Assembly: GCA_905221605.1 (NCBI GenBank)
Contig: CAJNDS010002424.1
Span: forward strand, 1,132,709-1,196,708
Origin: Symbiodinium natans
Lineage: Eukaryota; Sar; Dinophyceae; Suessiales; Symbiodiniaceae
Length of the DNA stretch: 64,000 nt
Reading direction: 5' to 3'
A program made the position numbers and the translations under genes. Below, in pieces: positions 28,095 through 37,279 of this stretch. A model generated the notes under the pieces. The model was not told the origin of the DNA. It saw only the letters and a program-made list of their open reading frames with translations, and did not search any database. Numbering within the stretch: position 1 is the first letter of the stretch; every line of letters begins with the position of its first letter.

Positions 28095-28213
28095 GGGCCT
28101 CTTCACCATGTACCACCTCTACTGCATGGAAGCCGAGTGCTCAGGCGGGGGGCGCTTTTTGAAATCAGGCACTCGAAAGAGACCGGCAAGGGCGACGAGC
28201 TTGAAAGAATTTC
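28095..28213 (+). CDS. TMYHLY island, copy 2, with +1 frame change
   Basis: Acceptor GTAG, + frame GLFTMYHLYCMEAECSGG, very close to the island at 13860. After a run of six G the similarity to the 18882 island continues in the next frame (ALFEIRHSKETGKGDELERI). Copy 2 thus seems to join in one exon what copy 1 has in two, but with a single-base shift in the G run: an inactivating mutation, a sequencing error or an unrecognised splice. Confidence 0.45.
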
Positions 28214-28349
28214 GGGGTTAGAGTTTAAGGCTTGGGCTGTGAGCGGTTTGGCTTTCGAGTTTGGGGGCTTCCAACACACAAACCCCAGACCCCTGTCTCT
28301 CAGCCCTGCAAACTCTAGTAGACTGGACTGAAGAGCTTAGGGTTCCTAA

Positions 28350-28397
28350 ACAGCTAAACCCGAAACCCTAAACCCTAAACCCTGAACCCTAAACCCC
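28350..28397 (-). repeat. CCCTAAA array upstream of exon island
   Basis: CCCGAAA, CCCTAAA and CCCTGAA units. Confidence 0.9.
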
Positions 28398-28424
28398 TCT
28401 TCAATCCCTGGGCTCCGTACCGCT

Positions 28425-28475
28425 AACCTGCGACCAGGCCTCCCCATCAGCGATTTTGCCTCGATGGATCTCAAG
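28425..28475 (+). CDS. Exon-like island (LRPGLPISDFASMDLK)
   Basis: + frame NLRPGLPISDFASMDLK with donor AAG|GTGGGG at 28476. CCCTAAA array to the left, TTTAGGG array (28478-28555) to the right. Product unknown. Confidence 0.45.
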
Positions 28476-28477
28476 GT

Positions 28478-28760
28478 GGGGTTCAGGGTTTAGGGTTTAG
28501 GGATTAGGGCTTAGGGTTTAGAGTTCAGGATTTAGGGTTTCGGGTTTAGGGCTTATCCCAAAAGCTGTCTTACTGGCTCTTAAAGTAGGGACTTCAGGAA
28601 ATTGGTGCCTGAAATGCTAGCCCTCCAGAGTACAAGCTGTTAAGGCGTCCTAGGGATTCCTGGTTCAGGGTTCCGGGTTCAGGGTTTAGGCAGGGTTGAG
28701 GGTTTAGGGTTTAGGGTTTAGGGTGGCCTGTTGACTTGGACATAGGGTTTAGGGTTGAAG
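28478..28760 (+). repeat. TTTAGGG arrays
   Basis: 28478-28555 with TTCAGGG and TTTCGGG variants, and 28670-28755 with TTCCGGG and TTGAGGG variants, separated by about 100 bp of unique DNA. Confidence 0.85.
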
Positions 28761-28979
28761 GCGAGAGGCATAGAGTTTGAGGAGGGCGCGGGACGCGGGA
28801 TTCATGTCATGTCTGGAGGCATAGTGCCTTGTCTGTTCGGATTCCGAAGAAGCTCCAGCTGCAACCCCGAACCCATACCTCCCAGACCCGCTCCCTGCAC
28901 TGACCTCCAAAACAAGAACAAGAACCTAAATCACCCTAAACCCTATACCCTTAACCCGAAACTCGAAATCAGCAGCAGC

Positions 28980-29148
28980 ACAAACAGGACCCAGATGACA
29001 CACCCTAAACCCTAAAACCCTAAACCACAAACTCTAAGCCTTAAAGCCCTAAACCAAAAAAACCCTAAAAACCTAAACCCTAAAACCCTAGAACCTAGAT
29101 CCCTAAACCCTAAACCCTAGAACCCTAAACCCCAAACCCTAAACCCTT
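28980..29148 (-). repeat. CCCTAAA array, diverged
   Basis: CCCTAAAA, CCCTAGAA and CCCTAAA units, ending CCCTTAG at the acceptor of the next island, so the repeat itself supplies the AG. Confidence 0.9.
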
Positions 29149-29150
29149 AG

Positions 29151-29225
29151 GATGGCAACATCTACAGCCTGAAGGGTTGGACCTGGGCCTCGGCCCAGCG
29201 CGTCATGGCCCCTCGGGTGCCCAGA
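29151..29225 (+). CDS. Exon-like island ([19 protein letters not shown])
   Basis: Acceptor CCCTTAG at 29150 and + frame [20 protein letters not shown], then PRVP. The pattern DGNIY...W is like one blade of a beta-propeller repeat, but a single unit is not enough to name one. Donor-like GGGTGCCC at 29217. Confidence 0.45.
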
Positions 29226-29254
29226 GTTTTTGTTGGGTTCTAAATCTCAATAAA

Positions 29255-29300
29255 GGACATAAAGAAACATATCTATATACATAGTATATATATATGTATG

Positions 29301-29334
<34 letters not shown>

Positions 29335-29445
29335 TGTATGTGTAAATATATATATATATATGTATGTAATATATAAATATAAATATATAGATATAGATAT
29401 AGATATAGATATGTAACATAATATATATATATATATAGAACATAG
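29255..29445. repeat. TATG and TA microsatellites
   Basis: GTATGTATGT tetranucleotides and TATATA/GATATA runs. Open frames here are low-complexity. Confidence 0.9.
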
Positions 29446-29777
29446 GGTCTTTATCGGATTCTTGTAGGGGGGTTATAAGGTTCATGTAGGTTTGTTGATG
29501 TTTGTTTAGGGTGTCTAGGGTTTCACGCTTAGGGTGAACTTGAATCGTTATAGGGTTGTAGAGGTTTAACGCTTAAAGGTGTTTTTAGGGTTGGGGGGGG
29601 TGTAGGATTGCAGGGTTCTAGGGTTTGGGGGGTTTAGGGTTGTAGGATTGGCCTTCAGGAGGTGTTGGCTTCCCAGGCCCGGGTGTGAACAGAAATAGAC
29701 CCTACACCTATACTCAACGGAACCAAGACCCTCAACGGCGCAGACTCAGAGAGCAAAGTTTAAGGGGTGGTGTCTTG

Positions 29778-29950
29778 GGTAACCCTAAACCCTAAACCCT
29801 AAACCCTAAACCCTAGGGTTCAGGGTTTATGGGGTTCAGGGTCTCGGGCTTTGGTTTCACAGGGTCCCAGGGTGTAGGGTCTGCACGGTTTGCAGGCAGG
29901 GTTTAGGGTTTGCACGTTTGGACGTTCAGGGTGTAGGGGCTTCCAAACTC
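29778..29950. repeat. CCCTAAA array abutting TTCAGGG array
   Basis: CCCTAAA units (29778-29815) meet GGGTTCAGGG at CCCTAGGG with nothing between them. This has the same polarity as the arrays around an exon island but with no island. Diverged TTTAGGG-type units continue to about 29940. Confidence 0.9.
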
Positions 29951-30062
29951 ACAGAGCCTCCAAATTGAAATTTCTCAGCCCACGTCATCAAATATTAAGG
30001 GCCCAACGGTCGTGAACGTGGGACTCCCTTTAGAGTGTATTTTCGGGGTTTTCCAATCCCAG

Positions 30063-30119
30063 GACATCATGCGCCACCGATCGATGGTGATTGAGCGCGA
30101 GCAGGCCCAGCCAATCTCT
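30063..30119 (+). CDS. Exon-like island ending at repeat-derived stop
   Basis: Acceptor ATCCCAG, + frame DIMRHRSMVIEREQAQPIS, then KP and a TAA contained in CCCTAAA. Either a terminal exon or an exon whose donor was not seen. Confidence 0.4.
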
Positions 30120-30214
30120 AAACCCTAAACACCCTGAACTCTCAACCCTAAACCCTCAAAGGCCCCAAAAGAGGCCAGGCTTTCACCGCCCACGGCTTTG
30201 GTTTCGGTGGACCG

Positions 30215-30275
30215 GAGGGTTTAGGGTTTAGGGTTTAGGGTTTAGGGTTTAAGGTTTAGGGTTTAGGGTTTCAGT
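30215..30275 (+). repeat. TTTAGGG array
   Basis: About seven units with one TTTAAGG variant. Confidence 0.9.
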
Positions 30276-30541
30276 ACTGAAGTCTGCAGAAAAGTAGCAG
30301 CGACAACGCCCCAGCCCCCTTGACCGTCACACAGCTACCGTCACGTTTGGAGCTGAGCTGTTTACTCCCAAAGTTCTCCACGCTGAGCATGCCTAAGCCG
30401 GGGTCCACAACCCAAGCTCCAAGCCCTAAACCCTAAACCCCTGAACTTCTACGAGCTTGAACCCTAAACCCCTAAACCCTAAATCCCTGAAGCCTTAAAC
30501 CACTCAACCCTTAAATCCCTAAACCCTAAACCCTAAACCTA

Positions 30542-30620
30542 CTTTCGAGAGGCTGCTGCTCATGCAAAGTGGAGGGAAGCAGGACAGAGTTGCCTCGAGT
30601 GCGTTGGAAGGCCCCTGGGG
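30542..30620 (+). CDS. Exon-like island (FERLLLMQSGGKQDRVAS)
   Basis: + frame TFERLLLMQSGGKQDRVASS then ALEGPWGS, with CCCTAAA repeat ending at 30538 and TTTAGGG-type starting at 30625. No strong acceptor other than TTTCGAG. Product unknown. Confidence 0.45.
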
Positions 30621-30679
30621 TTCTTACTTAGGGCTTAGGGTTGAAGGTTGAGGGTTGAGGGTCTAGGGTTGAGGTTTTG

Positions 30680-31200
30680 CTAGTATTGGAGGTGATGTAA
30701 AGGTTCGTCTTGGGCATTGTAGGGTTCCTATGGCTTTACAAGGGGAAAGGGAATGCTTGGGATCAGGTTTTTTGGGGCTTAATTAGACGCTCATTTCGGG
30801 TAACCTGGTTTTCAGGCCAACCCTAATTTCTGAGGCCTAAGGACGTCGCAAAGGTGACATCCGTCATGTCGTTTATGGTTGGGAAGCAAGTGGATTCCGG
30901 TGGTGTACCTTCGTGCATTTCTTGCTTGTCATACTTGCTGACTGTGCATGTGATGATTTCTTACCCTTTCCTGGTTAAGCACATTCTACCGTTTTTTGTT
31001 TTTCCTTTTCTTTCTTTGTTTTTTTTCGCCTTTCTTGGAACCGCTTAGCAGTTCGGCTTAACATGTTTATCTTGGTTCCTCTCGAAATCTTCTCAAAGTT
31101 CCGCATATTCTGGCAAGAGGTTTCCGATCTTCCGGGTCTTAATGCAGACCTTTGGCATGCCCAGCAACAAAAACACTAGCAGCCAGCTTGTCATTATTCC
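30680..31200. other. Unique T-rich DNA
   Basis: A 64-codon hydrophobic frame (30854-31048, +) crosses a T-rich stretch with phenylalanine runs. No domain or splice signal; not called a gene. Confidence 0.4.
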
Positions 31201-31260
31201 TAAACCCTAGACCCTAGACCCTAAACCCGAAACCCTAAACCCTAAACCCTAAACCCATTC
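31200..31260 (-). repeat. CCCTAAA array
   Basis: CCCTAGA, CCCGAAA and CCCTAAA units. Confidence 0.9.
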
Positions 31261-31341
31261 ATGAACAGTACTTCTCAACAGGTTCCTCTCGCAAGATGAC
31301 ACGCCTTTGAGTTCCTGTTGCTTACATAGCTTTCCAACTAC

Positions 31342-31452
31342 GATATGGGTGGCTGTCAGAATAATGATCCCTATTGGGGTACCCGAAATATTAGGATCCG
31401 TATTGTATTAGGGGTTCAAGAAGGGACCATGATTTTGACAACCACCCATATC
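31342..31452. mobile_element. MITE-like element, family H
   Basis: Inverted ends GATATGGGTGGCTGTCA and TGACAACCACCCATATC match over 17 bp with one mismatch. A single copy was seen in this window, 111 bp, non-coding. Confidence 0.75.
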
Positions 31453-31459
31453 TTGTGCA

Positions 31460-31848
31460 CCTGATCTTGTCCATACTACTTACTGTTTCATCTGGTCTGA
31501 GCACTGGGTTTAGGGTTTAGGGTTTAGGGTTGAGGGCCCTTTCAACCTCCAATCTTCTTTTGGGCTCATACACGTTCATCGGGCTTTCATTCAGCCATTT
31601 ATAGAGCTTCAGTTCTCCTGCATCGGCACATGTAGCACTCCCTTATCGTTTATATTCAAGGCGACCTATCAACCTTCCCCTCCTCCCAGAAAGCTACAGA
31701 CGGCCACAAGCCCCCAAGCCCCCAAGCCCCCAAGCCCCCAAGCCACCCCTTCTTCCAAATGTTCCCGAAAAACCCTTAACGCTAACCCTAAACCCCCCCA
31801 AGCCCCTAAGCCCCTAAAGCTTTGTGTCAAAACCCGAATCCTGGGAGT
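31460..31848. other. Unique DNA with CCAAGCCC octamer repeat
   Basis: Short TTTAGGG run at 31505-31532. CCAAGCCC repeats about five times at 31705-31745. No coding signal. Confidence 0.5.
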
Positions 31849-32005
31849 TGGGATGTTCCCCTTGTACCAACAGTCTTCAATAGGGGTTCAGGGTTTTGGG
31901 TTTTGGGTTAGGGTTTGGGGTTTTGGGGTTTGGGGTTTAGGAGTATGATAGGGAGTACTATCATCCCTCTTAAGGACTGTTCGTATAGGGGGGGACATCA
32001 CCAAA
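31848..32005. mobile_element. MITE family A copy 2 with telomere-like block inside
   Basis: Ends TTGGGATGTTCCCC and GGGGGACATCACCAA. Between the arms, after AATAGGGG, lies TTCAGGG/TTTTGGG/TTTAGG-type sequence (31884-31941), while simpler copies have a few unique bases. The repeat orientation is opposite to that in copy 1. Confidence 0.8.
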
Positions 32006-32156
32006 GTTAGCCCCTGGAGCCTCTTGTCCCTTACGAGGCTCGATGAGATGCTGTCGCAGCTGGCACTTCCAGACGGCTCTGACACCACGGAAGCACGCGA
32101 GCTGCTGACACATGGCCTCGGCATGGGGTTGAGGGTGTAGGGCTTATTAGGGTTTA

Positions 32157-32738
32157 CCTGGAGCCTTCAAATGACGTGAAAAACAGCCTTTCCATGAAAA
32201 CAGCCTTTTTCAAGACATGGACCCAAAAACAGCCCGCAAGGCGGAATTTGGCTAGGCAGCCGACAAAAAGGCTACATTGAAGTTTGTGACGGTCTTCAAC
32301 TCGAGGACCTTCCATTTCTACGTTTTCTGCGGATTCTTGCTTGTTGAAGCAACGGAAGCCTGAAGCCACAAGCAGGAGCCCTGAGTTTGCAAACTCAAAC
32401 AACACGCAAACCTGAAGCCAAACCATGAAAACCTGAAGGAAAAGGCGGAAATGGCCGGAAAAAAAGGCCGAATTTGCCGGGGTTCATTTCTTGTCTCGCT
32501 GGCTCACGTTGTCCCGACATCAGAAGCAAACAACCTCTGGTCGACACGCGCTACGCAGAAGGAACCCTGAAGCATTTTGTTGCTTTGCATTTGGGTGCGC
32601 GCGCGCCCTCAACAGCAAAAAGGCTGTTTTTGTTTGTCATGGCTGTTTTGTTCAAAAACGCTTGTTTTGGAGCATCTTGGCTGTTTTTGGTGCAAATTTG
32701 GTTCGTGGCCATTTTTTTCGCGTACACAGAAGGTCCTG
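32157..32738. mobile_element. Possible TIR element with AAACAGCC repeats
   Basis: Left CCTGGAGCCTTC...GAAAAACAGCC and right GGCCATTTTTTTCGCG...GAAGGTCCTGG are weakly matching inverted ends. Inside, AAAAACAGCCTT near 32180-32240 is inverted as AAGGCTGTTTTT near 32620. Open frames on both strands (90 and 91 codons) have no recognised domain. Telomere-like sequence lies just outside both ends. Confidence 0.4.
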
Positions 32739-32964
32739 GTAGGGTTTAGGGTTTAGGGCGGGACTTTTGGGGGGGGGGGGGGGGGGCGATAACACAGGAG
32801 GCCTAGTCAGTACGAGTAACAGCCGTTTAGGATCCCTTCAGAATTACAAGAGAGGTACATAGAACACGCTGACTTTCATTCATGGAACGTGCAAGCCGTT
32901 CTCGTTTTCACCTTAAACGCATCAGACTTCGGTCCGCTTTACCCCGAAACATTCCCATTCCAAT

Positions 32965-33235
32965 TAAAGGTTTAGGTATAGGGTTTAGGGTTTAGGGTTT
33001 AGGGTTTAGGGTTTAGGGTTTAGGGTTTAGGGTTTAGGGGCCTCCAATGTGTTTGCCAAGGAGTCAGCTGGAGCGCAGCTTGATGGATGCATCTGCGACT
33101 TCGCCTAGACTTGAGCTTCAGAGTTTAGGGGGAGGGGGGGGCTTAGGTTCCCGAAGTCAGGGTTTCGGGTTTAGGGTTTAGGATTCAGGGTTTAGGGTTT
33201 AGGGTTTAGGGTTCAGGGTTTAGGGCTCAGGTTTC
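32965..33235 (+). repeat. TTTAGGG arrays
   Basis: 32971-33038 is a clean run of about nine units; 33165-33235 has TTCAGGG variants. About 120 bp of unique DNA lies between them. Confidence 0.9.
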
Positions 33236-33369
33236 CGGGCTTAGGGCTGCCGAGCCATCTCTGCTACAACGGCCCGGGCACCCGTAAGAAAGTTTGCCAA
33301 ATCCCACACTGTCCAAGCATCCCAAGGTCCCTCTAAATCAAAGGGTATTTACATACTTCAAAGGGTTCT

Positions 33370-33466
33370 GATGTATGGGCCCTGATTTGTACCGGGGATA
33401 TAAGGGGCCGGGGTCCCCTTGTAAGGGCCCTTACTAAGGGACCATGTAACTACCCTTAGACTAAAC
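33370..33466. mobile_element. MITE-like element, family E, copy 2
   Basis: GTATGGGCCCTGATTTGTAC on the left; TAAGGGACCATGTAACTACC on the right, as in the copies at 2836 and 55243. Confidence 0.5.
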
Positions 33467-33601
33467 CTACTCCTGAGATTCTCCAAGTCCCGGGACTCAA
33501 AGTAGGCGGCCCTATTCCCTTATCTTGCGGTTTAGGTTTCCCTCATAAGCGCCTTTCAACCAAAAAGGGCACCATGTTTTTTCCTAGGTTACTCTTGGGT
33601 C

Positions 33602-33755
33602 ACCCTAAACCCTAAACCCTAAACCCTAAACCCTAAACCCTAAACCCTAAACCCTGAACCCTGAACCCTGAACCCTACACCCTAAACCCTAAACCCGAAA
33701 CCCGAAACCCGAAACCCTAAACCCTAAAGCCTAACCCTAAACCCCAAACCCTTTT
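33602..33755 (-). repeat. CCCTAAA array with CCCTGAA and CCCGAAA blocks
   Basis: Pure CCCTAAA units, then three CCCTGAA, then three CCCGAAA, then mixed. Variant units are clustered rather than scattered. Confidence 0.95.
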
Positions 33756-33762
33756 TTCTCAG

Positions 33763-33865
33763 TTTCAGTCGGACTCCATGTGTATTGCCCTCCGCCAGGG
33801 CTTGGACTGCGCGCGCCTAGACGACAGTCCAGGGAGCCGTCGAGGGAAGAGCTGCCCCGCTGCGA
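33763..33865 (+). CDS. Exon-like island (FQSDSMCIALRQGLDCARL)
   Basis: Pyrimidine-rich acceptor TTTTTTCTCAG, + frame FQSDSMCIALRQGLDCARLD then DSPGSRRGKSCPAAIGG. A TTCAGGG/TTTAGGG array starts at 33870. A possible GA donor (GGAG|GATTC) would fit dinoflagellate splicing. Internal exon, product unknown. Confidence 0.5.
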
Positions 33866-33874
33866 TTGGAGGAT

Positions 33875-34310
33875 TCAGGGTTTAGGGTTCAGGGCTTAGG
33901 GTTTAGGATGTCGGGATTTCGGCCGGGTTCAGGAATTAGGGAGCTATAGGCAAGGGTCTCGGAGTTTGGGAGCTGGGGTTAAGGATCTACGGCTCATAGT
34001 TTAGGGTTTGGGGTTGAGAGGTTTTACGTGTTTTTCGCCTAGGTGTTTAGGTCTTTAGGGTTTCGGGCTTAGAGAGAAACGTCCAGGGCTGGGGTTCAGA
34101 GTTTAGGGATGTGGTTGTCACTTCCTGCTTCCGGGCTTAAAGTCTACAGTAAGCTTACCCTGTTTGTGGTTGCAAAAGGTTTCGTACCTCATTGGAATCC
34201 GAGATTCCCTTTGCAAGCCCACTGACCAAAAGCAGGTATCTTCCATTCCTGGCTTTCTGAGGAGCCTGATGGCTAGCTCCTTTCGGTCCAAACCCCCTAA
34301 GACCCTAAAC
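33875..34310. other. Diverged TTTAGGG-type DNA
   Basis: TTTAGGG variants to 34110, then unique sequence. The 109-codon minus-strand frame (34118-34447) crosses into the transposon-like element and is not called. Confidence 0.5.
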
Positions 34311-34315
34311 CCTAA

Positions 34316-35190
34316 TGTGGTATCCTGATTAGTGTGAGGGCCCCCCCCCCCCCAAACTAAATCCACCCCCGTAATAGTGTTCAAAAAAAAGGGCCCCCCC
34401 CAAACGAATTTTCGGCCCCGGGCCCCCCCCCACCGGCTCCTCTTCATTTCCTCTTCGCTCCTCTTCCCTCTCCTCTTCCTCTCCTCTTCCTTTCCCTCTC
34501 CTCTTACATAATTAAGCTCAGGTAAGCTCAGATGAGCTCAGCTCAGGTAAGCTCAGGTAAGCTCAGGTAAGCTCAGTAATTAAAGCTAAAGGTAAGAGCT
34601 CAGGTAAACTTAGGTACCCTCCCCCCGAAAACCTTGACATTATTGTGGGGGTGCAATTTTTTTTTTTTAATGGGGTTCGGGGCAGCACGTGGACTACCCC
34701 CTTCAAAATTTGATGGCTAGGCCTCCTCAGATAAGCGAAGTCATAAGGAATCCTTGTTTTCCGGCCTGGTCGTCGACCCTGAACCCGGGAAGCTTGAAGG
34801 CGCGCCCCCCCGCCCCCCTCCCCCCGAAAACCTTGACAGTATTGTGGGGGTGCAATTTTTTTTTAATGGGCTTCGGGGCAGCACGTGGACTACCCCCTTC
34901 AAAATTTGATGGCTAGGCCTCCTCAGATAAGCGAAGTCATAAGGAATCCTTGTTTTCAGGCCTGGTCGTAGACCCTGAACCCGGGAAGCTTGAAGGCCAG
35001 CCCCCCCCCCCTAGCTGCTCTTCTTTTGCTCTTTTCTTTCATCATCTTCTTCTCTTTTTTTCTCTGTTCCGAAACCCATGCCCGAAAAACTTTACTTTAT
35101 TGTGGGGGGGCAATCCAAATTGGGTCTCCTGAATAATTTTTGGAAAACTTTTCATTATTGAGGGGGTCCAGACTAATCAGGATACGACAT
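34316..35190. mobile_element. 875-bp TIR element with TAA target duplication
   Basis: Left end TGTGGTATCCTGATTAGTGT and right end ACTAATCAGGATACGACA are inverted repeats (GTATCCTGATTAGT perfect), bounded by TAA at 34313-34315 and 35191-35193. Inside are a CCTTGACA...GGTGCAAT segment duplicated in tandem (about 34620-34800 and 34815-35000), AGCTCAGGTA repeats (34515-34610) and C/G tracts. No transposase frame: a non-autonomous DNA transposon. A 3-bp TAA duplication would suit a PIF/Harbinger-type mover; this is an inference. Confidence 0.8.
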
Positions 35191-35192
35191 TA

Positions 35193-35349
35193 AAGCCTAA
35201 ACCCTACGTAAAGCCTAAAGCCTAAAGCCTAAAGCCTAAAGCCTAAACCCTAAACCCTAAACCCTAAACCCTAAACCCTAAACCCTAAACCCTAAACCCT
35301 AAACCCTAAACCCTAAACCCTAAACCCAAGCCCTAAACCCTAAACCCCC
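35193..35349 (-). repeat. Long CCCTAAA array with AAGCCTAA block
   Basis: Four to five AAAGCCT units, then about fifteen clean CCCTAAA units. Directly upstream of the exon island at 35352. Confidence 0.95.
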
Positions 35350-35351
35350 AG

Positions 35352-35455
35352 GCTTTGTGGAGACGCTCCCGCCCTCGATGCTCGCAGCCATGGAGATGCG
35401 CTTTGGCCAGCATTGCGGTTCTGAATCTTCGGTCAAAGGGTCCTTATTGGAGGGG
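35352..35455 (+). CDS. Exon-like island (ETLPPSMLAAMEMRFGQHCG)
   Basis: Acceptor CCCCCAG, + frame FVETLPPSMLAAMEMRFGQH then CGSESSVKGSLLEG, donor GG|GTTCA at 35456. A CCCTAAA array precedes it and a TTTAGGG array follows from 35463. One of the best islands: both splice sites, full frame, both repeat flanks. Product not recognised. Confidence 0.6.
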
Positions 35456-35462
35456 GTTCATT

Positions 35463-35536
35463 GGGTTTAGGGTTTAGGGTTTAGGGTTTAGGGTTTAGGG
35501 TTTAGGGTTTAGGGTTTAGGGTTTAGGGTTTAGGGT
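35463..35536 (+). repeat. TTTAGGG array
   Basis: About ten clean units starting just after the donor of the preceding exon island. Confidence 0.95.
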
Positions 35537-35935
35537 GGGTGCTTAGGGAACCTTTGGGAAGCTTTAGGGGGCCTAAGGGAGTAGTGGGGAGCATTAGGGA
35601 ACCTTGGGTTACATACCCCCTCCCTTCGGAACCCTATAGTTAGGTGTTGCCACACCTCGGCCCATGCCCAACGGTCATGAGTTTGGCCATGCAGTGTGTA
35701 CCTTACGTAACCTTTTCACTATGGCCATTTTCCATCTGTATGAAATTTTCGAAACTGTATGAGTATATAGTTTTATGTGTAGAGAGGTTTCTTGCTAGAA
35801 GCTCTCAAAGTCAGATGTACTGACCATAGCCTAGACCACGGTACTGCTGCACAGGGGCCGTTCTCCTTCGCACTCTCTTCGGAGGACCCGAAGCCGTAGT
35901 GCATCCTGCCTTGAGCCCCTAAATTGCCCCAACTT
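35536..35935. other. Unique DNA
   Basis: No repeats beyond GGGAACCTT-like short motifs (35550-35620) and no coding signal. Confidence 0.4.
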
Positions 35936-35993
35936 GAGCCCCTAAACCCGAAACCCCTAATAAACCCTAAACCCCAAACCCTACTCCTCCTAG

Positions 35994-36076
35994 GGGGCGC
36001 TCACCAGGTCAAGTATCGCTTCCGACAAGTTTCTGGAAGAGACACATTTGAAGCTCGTGGAGGCCCTGGCACCATT
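35994..36076 (+). CDS. Exon-like island next to a family A element
   Basis: Acceptor CTCCTAG, + frame GAHQVKYRFRQVSGRDTFEA then RGGPGTI, donor-like GTTACATC at 36077. Eight bases later family A copy 3 begins, so the 5' part of this intron is the element. CCCTAAA-type repeats lie upstream. Confidence 0.5.
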
Positions 36077-36084
36077 GTTACATC

Positions 36085-36184
36085 TTGGGATGTTCCCCCC
36101 TATACGAACAGTCCTTAATAGGGACTAGAATAGGGGTACTACAATCCCTGTTCAGGACTGCTCGTAAAAGGGGGAGCATCCCAA
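36085..36184. mobile_element. MITE family A copy 3, unbroken
   Basis: TTGGGATGTTCCCCCCTATA, then GAACAGTCCTTAATAGGGA; the right arm TTCAGGACTGCTCG...GGAGCATCCCAA is its inverted match. 100 bp with no telomere sequence inside. Serves as a reference for the interrupted copies. Confidence 0.85.
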
Positions 36185-36419
36185 GTTACATCACAGAAAA
36201 GCCCTGAACTTGTGGTGCGTGCAATCAAGGTTAAGGCAGCACCGCTGTGCTCTGCCCAATCCACCACCCATCCTTTTTCGGGGAGCTGGGCTTGTAGCTA
36301 GTTAGGCATCTGTGAAGCACCTAACTATGTCATTGAGATATGAAAGTTGCGCTGTTACGTCGGAAAATTTATCATTCTTGGAGGCGTTCTGGATATTTCG
36401 ACTCTGTGACTATTTGCGT

Positions 36420-36655
36420 ATACCATGTATGTATGTATGTATGTATGTATGTATGTATGTATGTATGTATGTATGTATGTATGTGCATAAATACACATAT
36501 ATATATATATACACACAATGTATATATAATATAATATATTATAATATAATATAATATAATATAATATAATATAATATAATATAATATAATAATATATATA
36601 TATATATGTTTAGTTATTTGTTTTTTTATTTCTACACACACACACACATATGCAG
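36420..36655. repeat. ATGT, TA and ATAAT microsatellites
   Basis: About fifteen GTAT units (36425-36485), TATATA, then a long ATAAT-type run (36520-36600) and a CACACA run (36634-36650). Confidence 0.95.
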
Positions 36656-36995
36656 GCATGCTTGGTGGGGGGGAGGCTCGACAAGGAACAGCACACCGGC
36701 GAGTGCGAACAATAAGCAGGAAACTGGGCGATCAGGCCAGTGAGGAAAGATTGCCGTAACTATTTTGTCAGGAAAAGCTCAGCGCAGGTCACCCATGGGC
36801 CCCCTAAAAACTCTAAACCCGAACCCGAAACCTTAAACCCTAAGCCCTAAGCCATCACATGTTCCCGAAACCCTGAATTCTGGCGCCGGACAACAAAGCC
36901 AGATCACTTATTGTGAGTTTCGGCCTTTGGGGTACAAAAATCGGGTCGTGGGGGGGGGGGGGGGGTGTGTGGGGGCGGCCCTAAACTCCTAAACT

Positions 36996-37098
36996 TTGGG
37001 ATGTTCCCCCCCGAAACTAGCAGTCCTTAATAGGGATTATTGTAGGAGGTTCTCTAATCCCTACTAAGGACTGGCTAGTATAAGGGGGGACATCCCAA
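36996..37098. mobile_element. MITE family A copy 4
   Basis: TTGGGATGTTCCCCCC...ACTAGCAGTCCTTAATAGGGA, with right arm CTAAGGACTGGCTAGTATAA and GGGGACATCCCAA. 103 bp, unbroken, with a poly-G tract just upstream (36950-36965). Confidence 0.85.
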
Positions 37099-37109
37099 CT
37101 AAGCACCAA

Positions 37110-37172
37110 TAAGCCCTAAACCCCAAACCCCAAACCCTAAACCCCAAACCCTAAACCCTAAACCCTAAACAC
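37110..37172 (-). repeat. CCCTAAA/CCCCAAA array
   Basis: Mixed CCCCAAA and CCCTAAA units upstream of the island at 37180. Confidence 0.9.
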
Positions 37173-37181
37173 CAAGAACCA

Positions 37182-37278
37182 CAGCGTGCCCAGCGAGAGG
37201 CAGCGGAAAGACATCCCCGGGCGCGAGAGGCCCTTGGCTCCCCCCGGACGCCGGTGCCCCCCAAGGAGGCCTTCCACA
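37182..37278 (+). CDS. Exon-like island, Arg/Pro-rich
   Basis: Acceptor CCACAG and donor-like CAG|GTTTTAGG enclose an interval open in all three + frames; RAQREAAERHPRAREALGSP then RTPVPPKEAFHR looks most protein-like. CCCTAAA on the left, TTTAGGAG repeat on the right. Frame uncertain. Confidence 0.4.
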
Positions 37279-37279
37279 G

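Noticed and set aside
29273-29485. 70-codon Tyr/Ile-rich minus-strand frame
   Set aside because: TA and TATG microsatellite translation.
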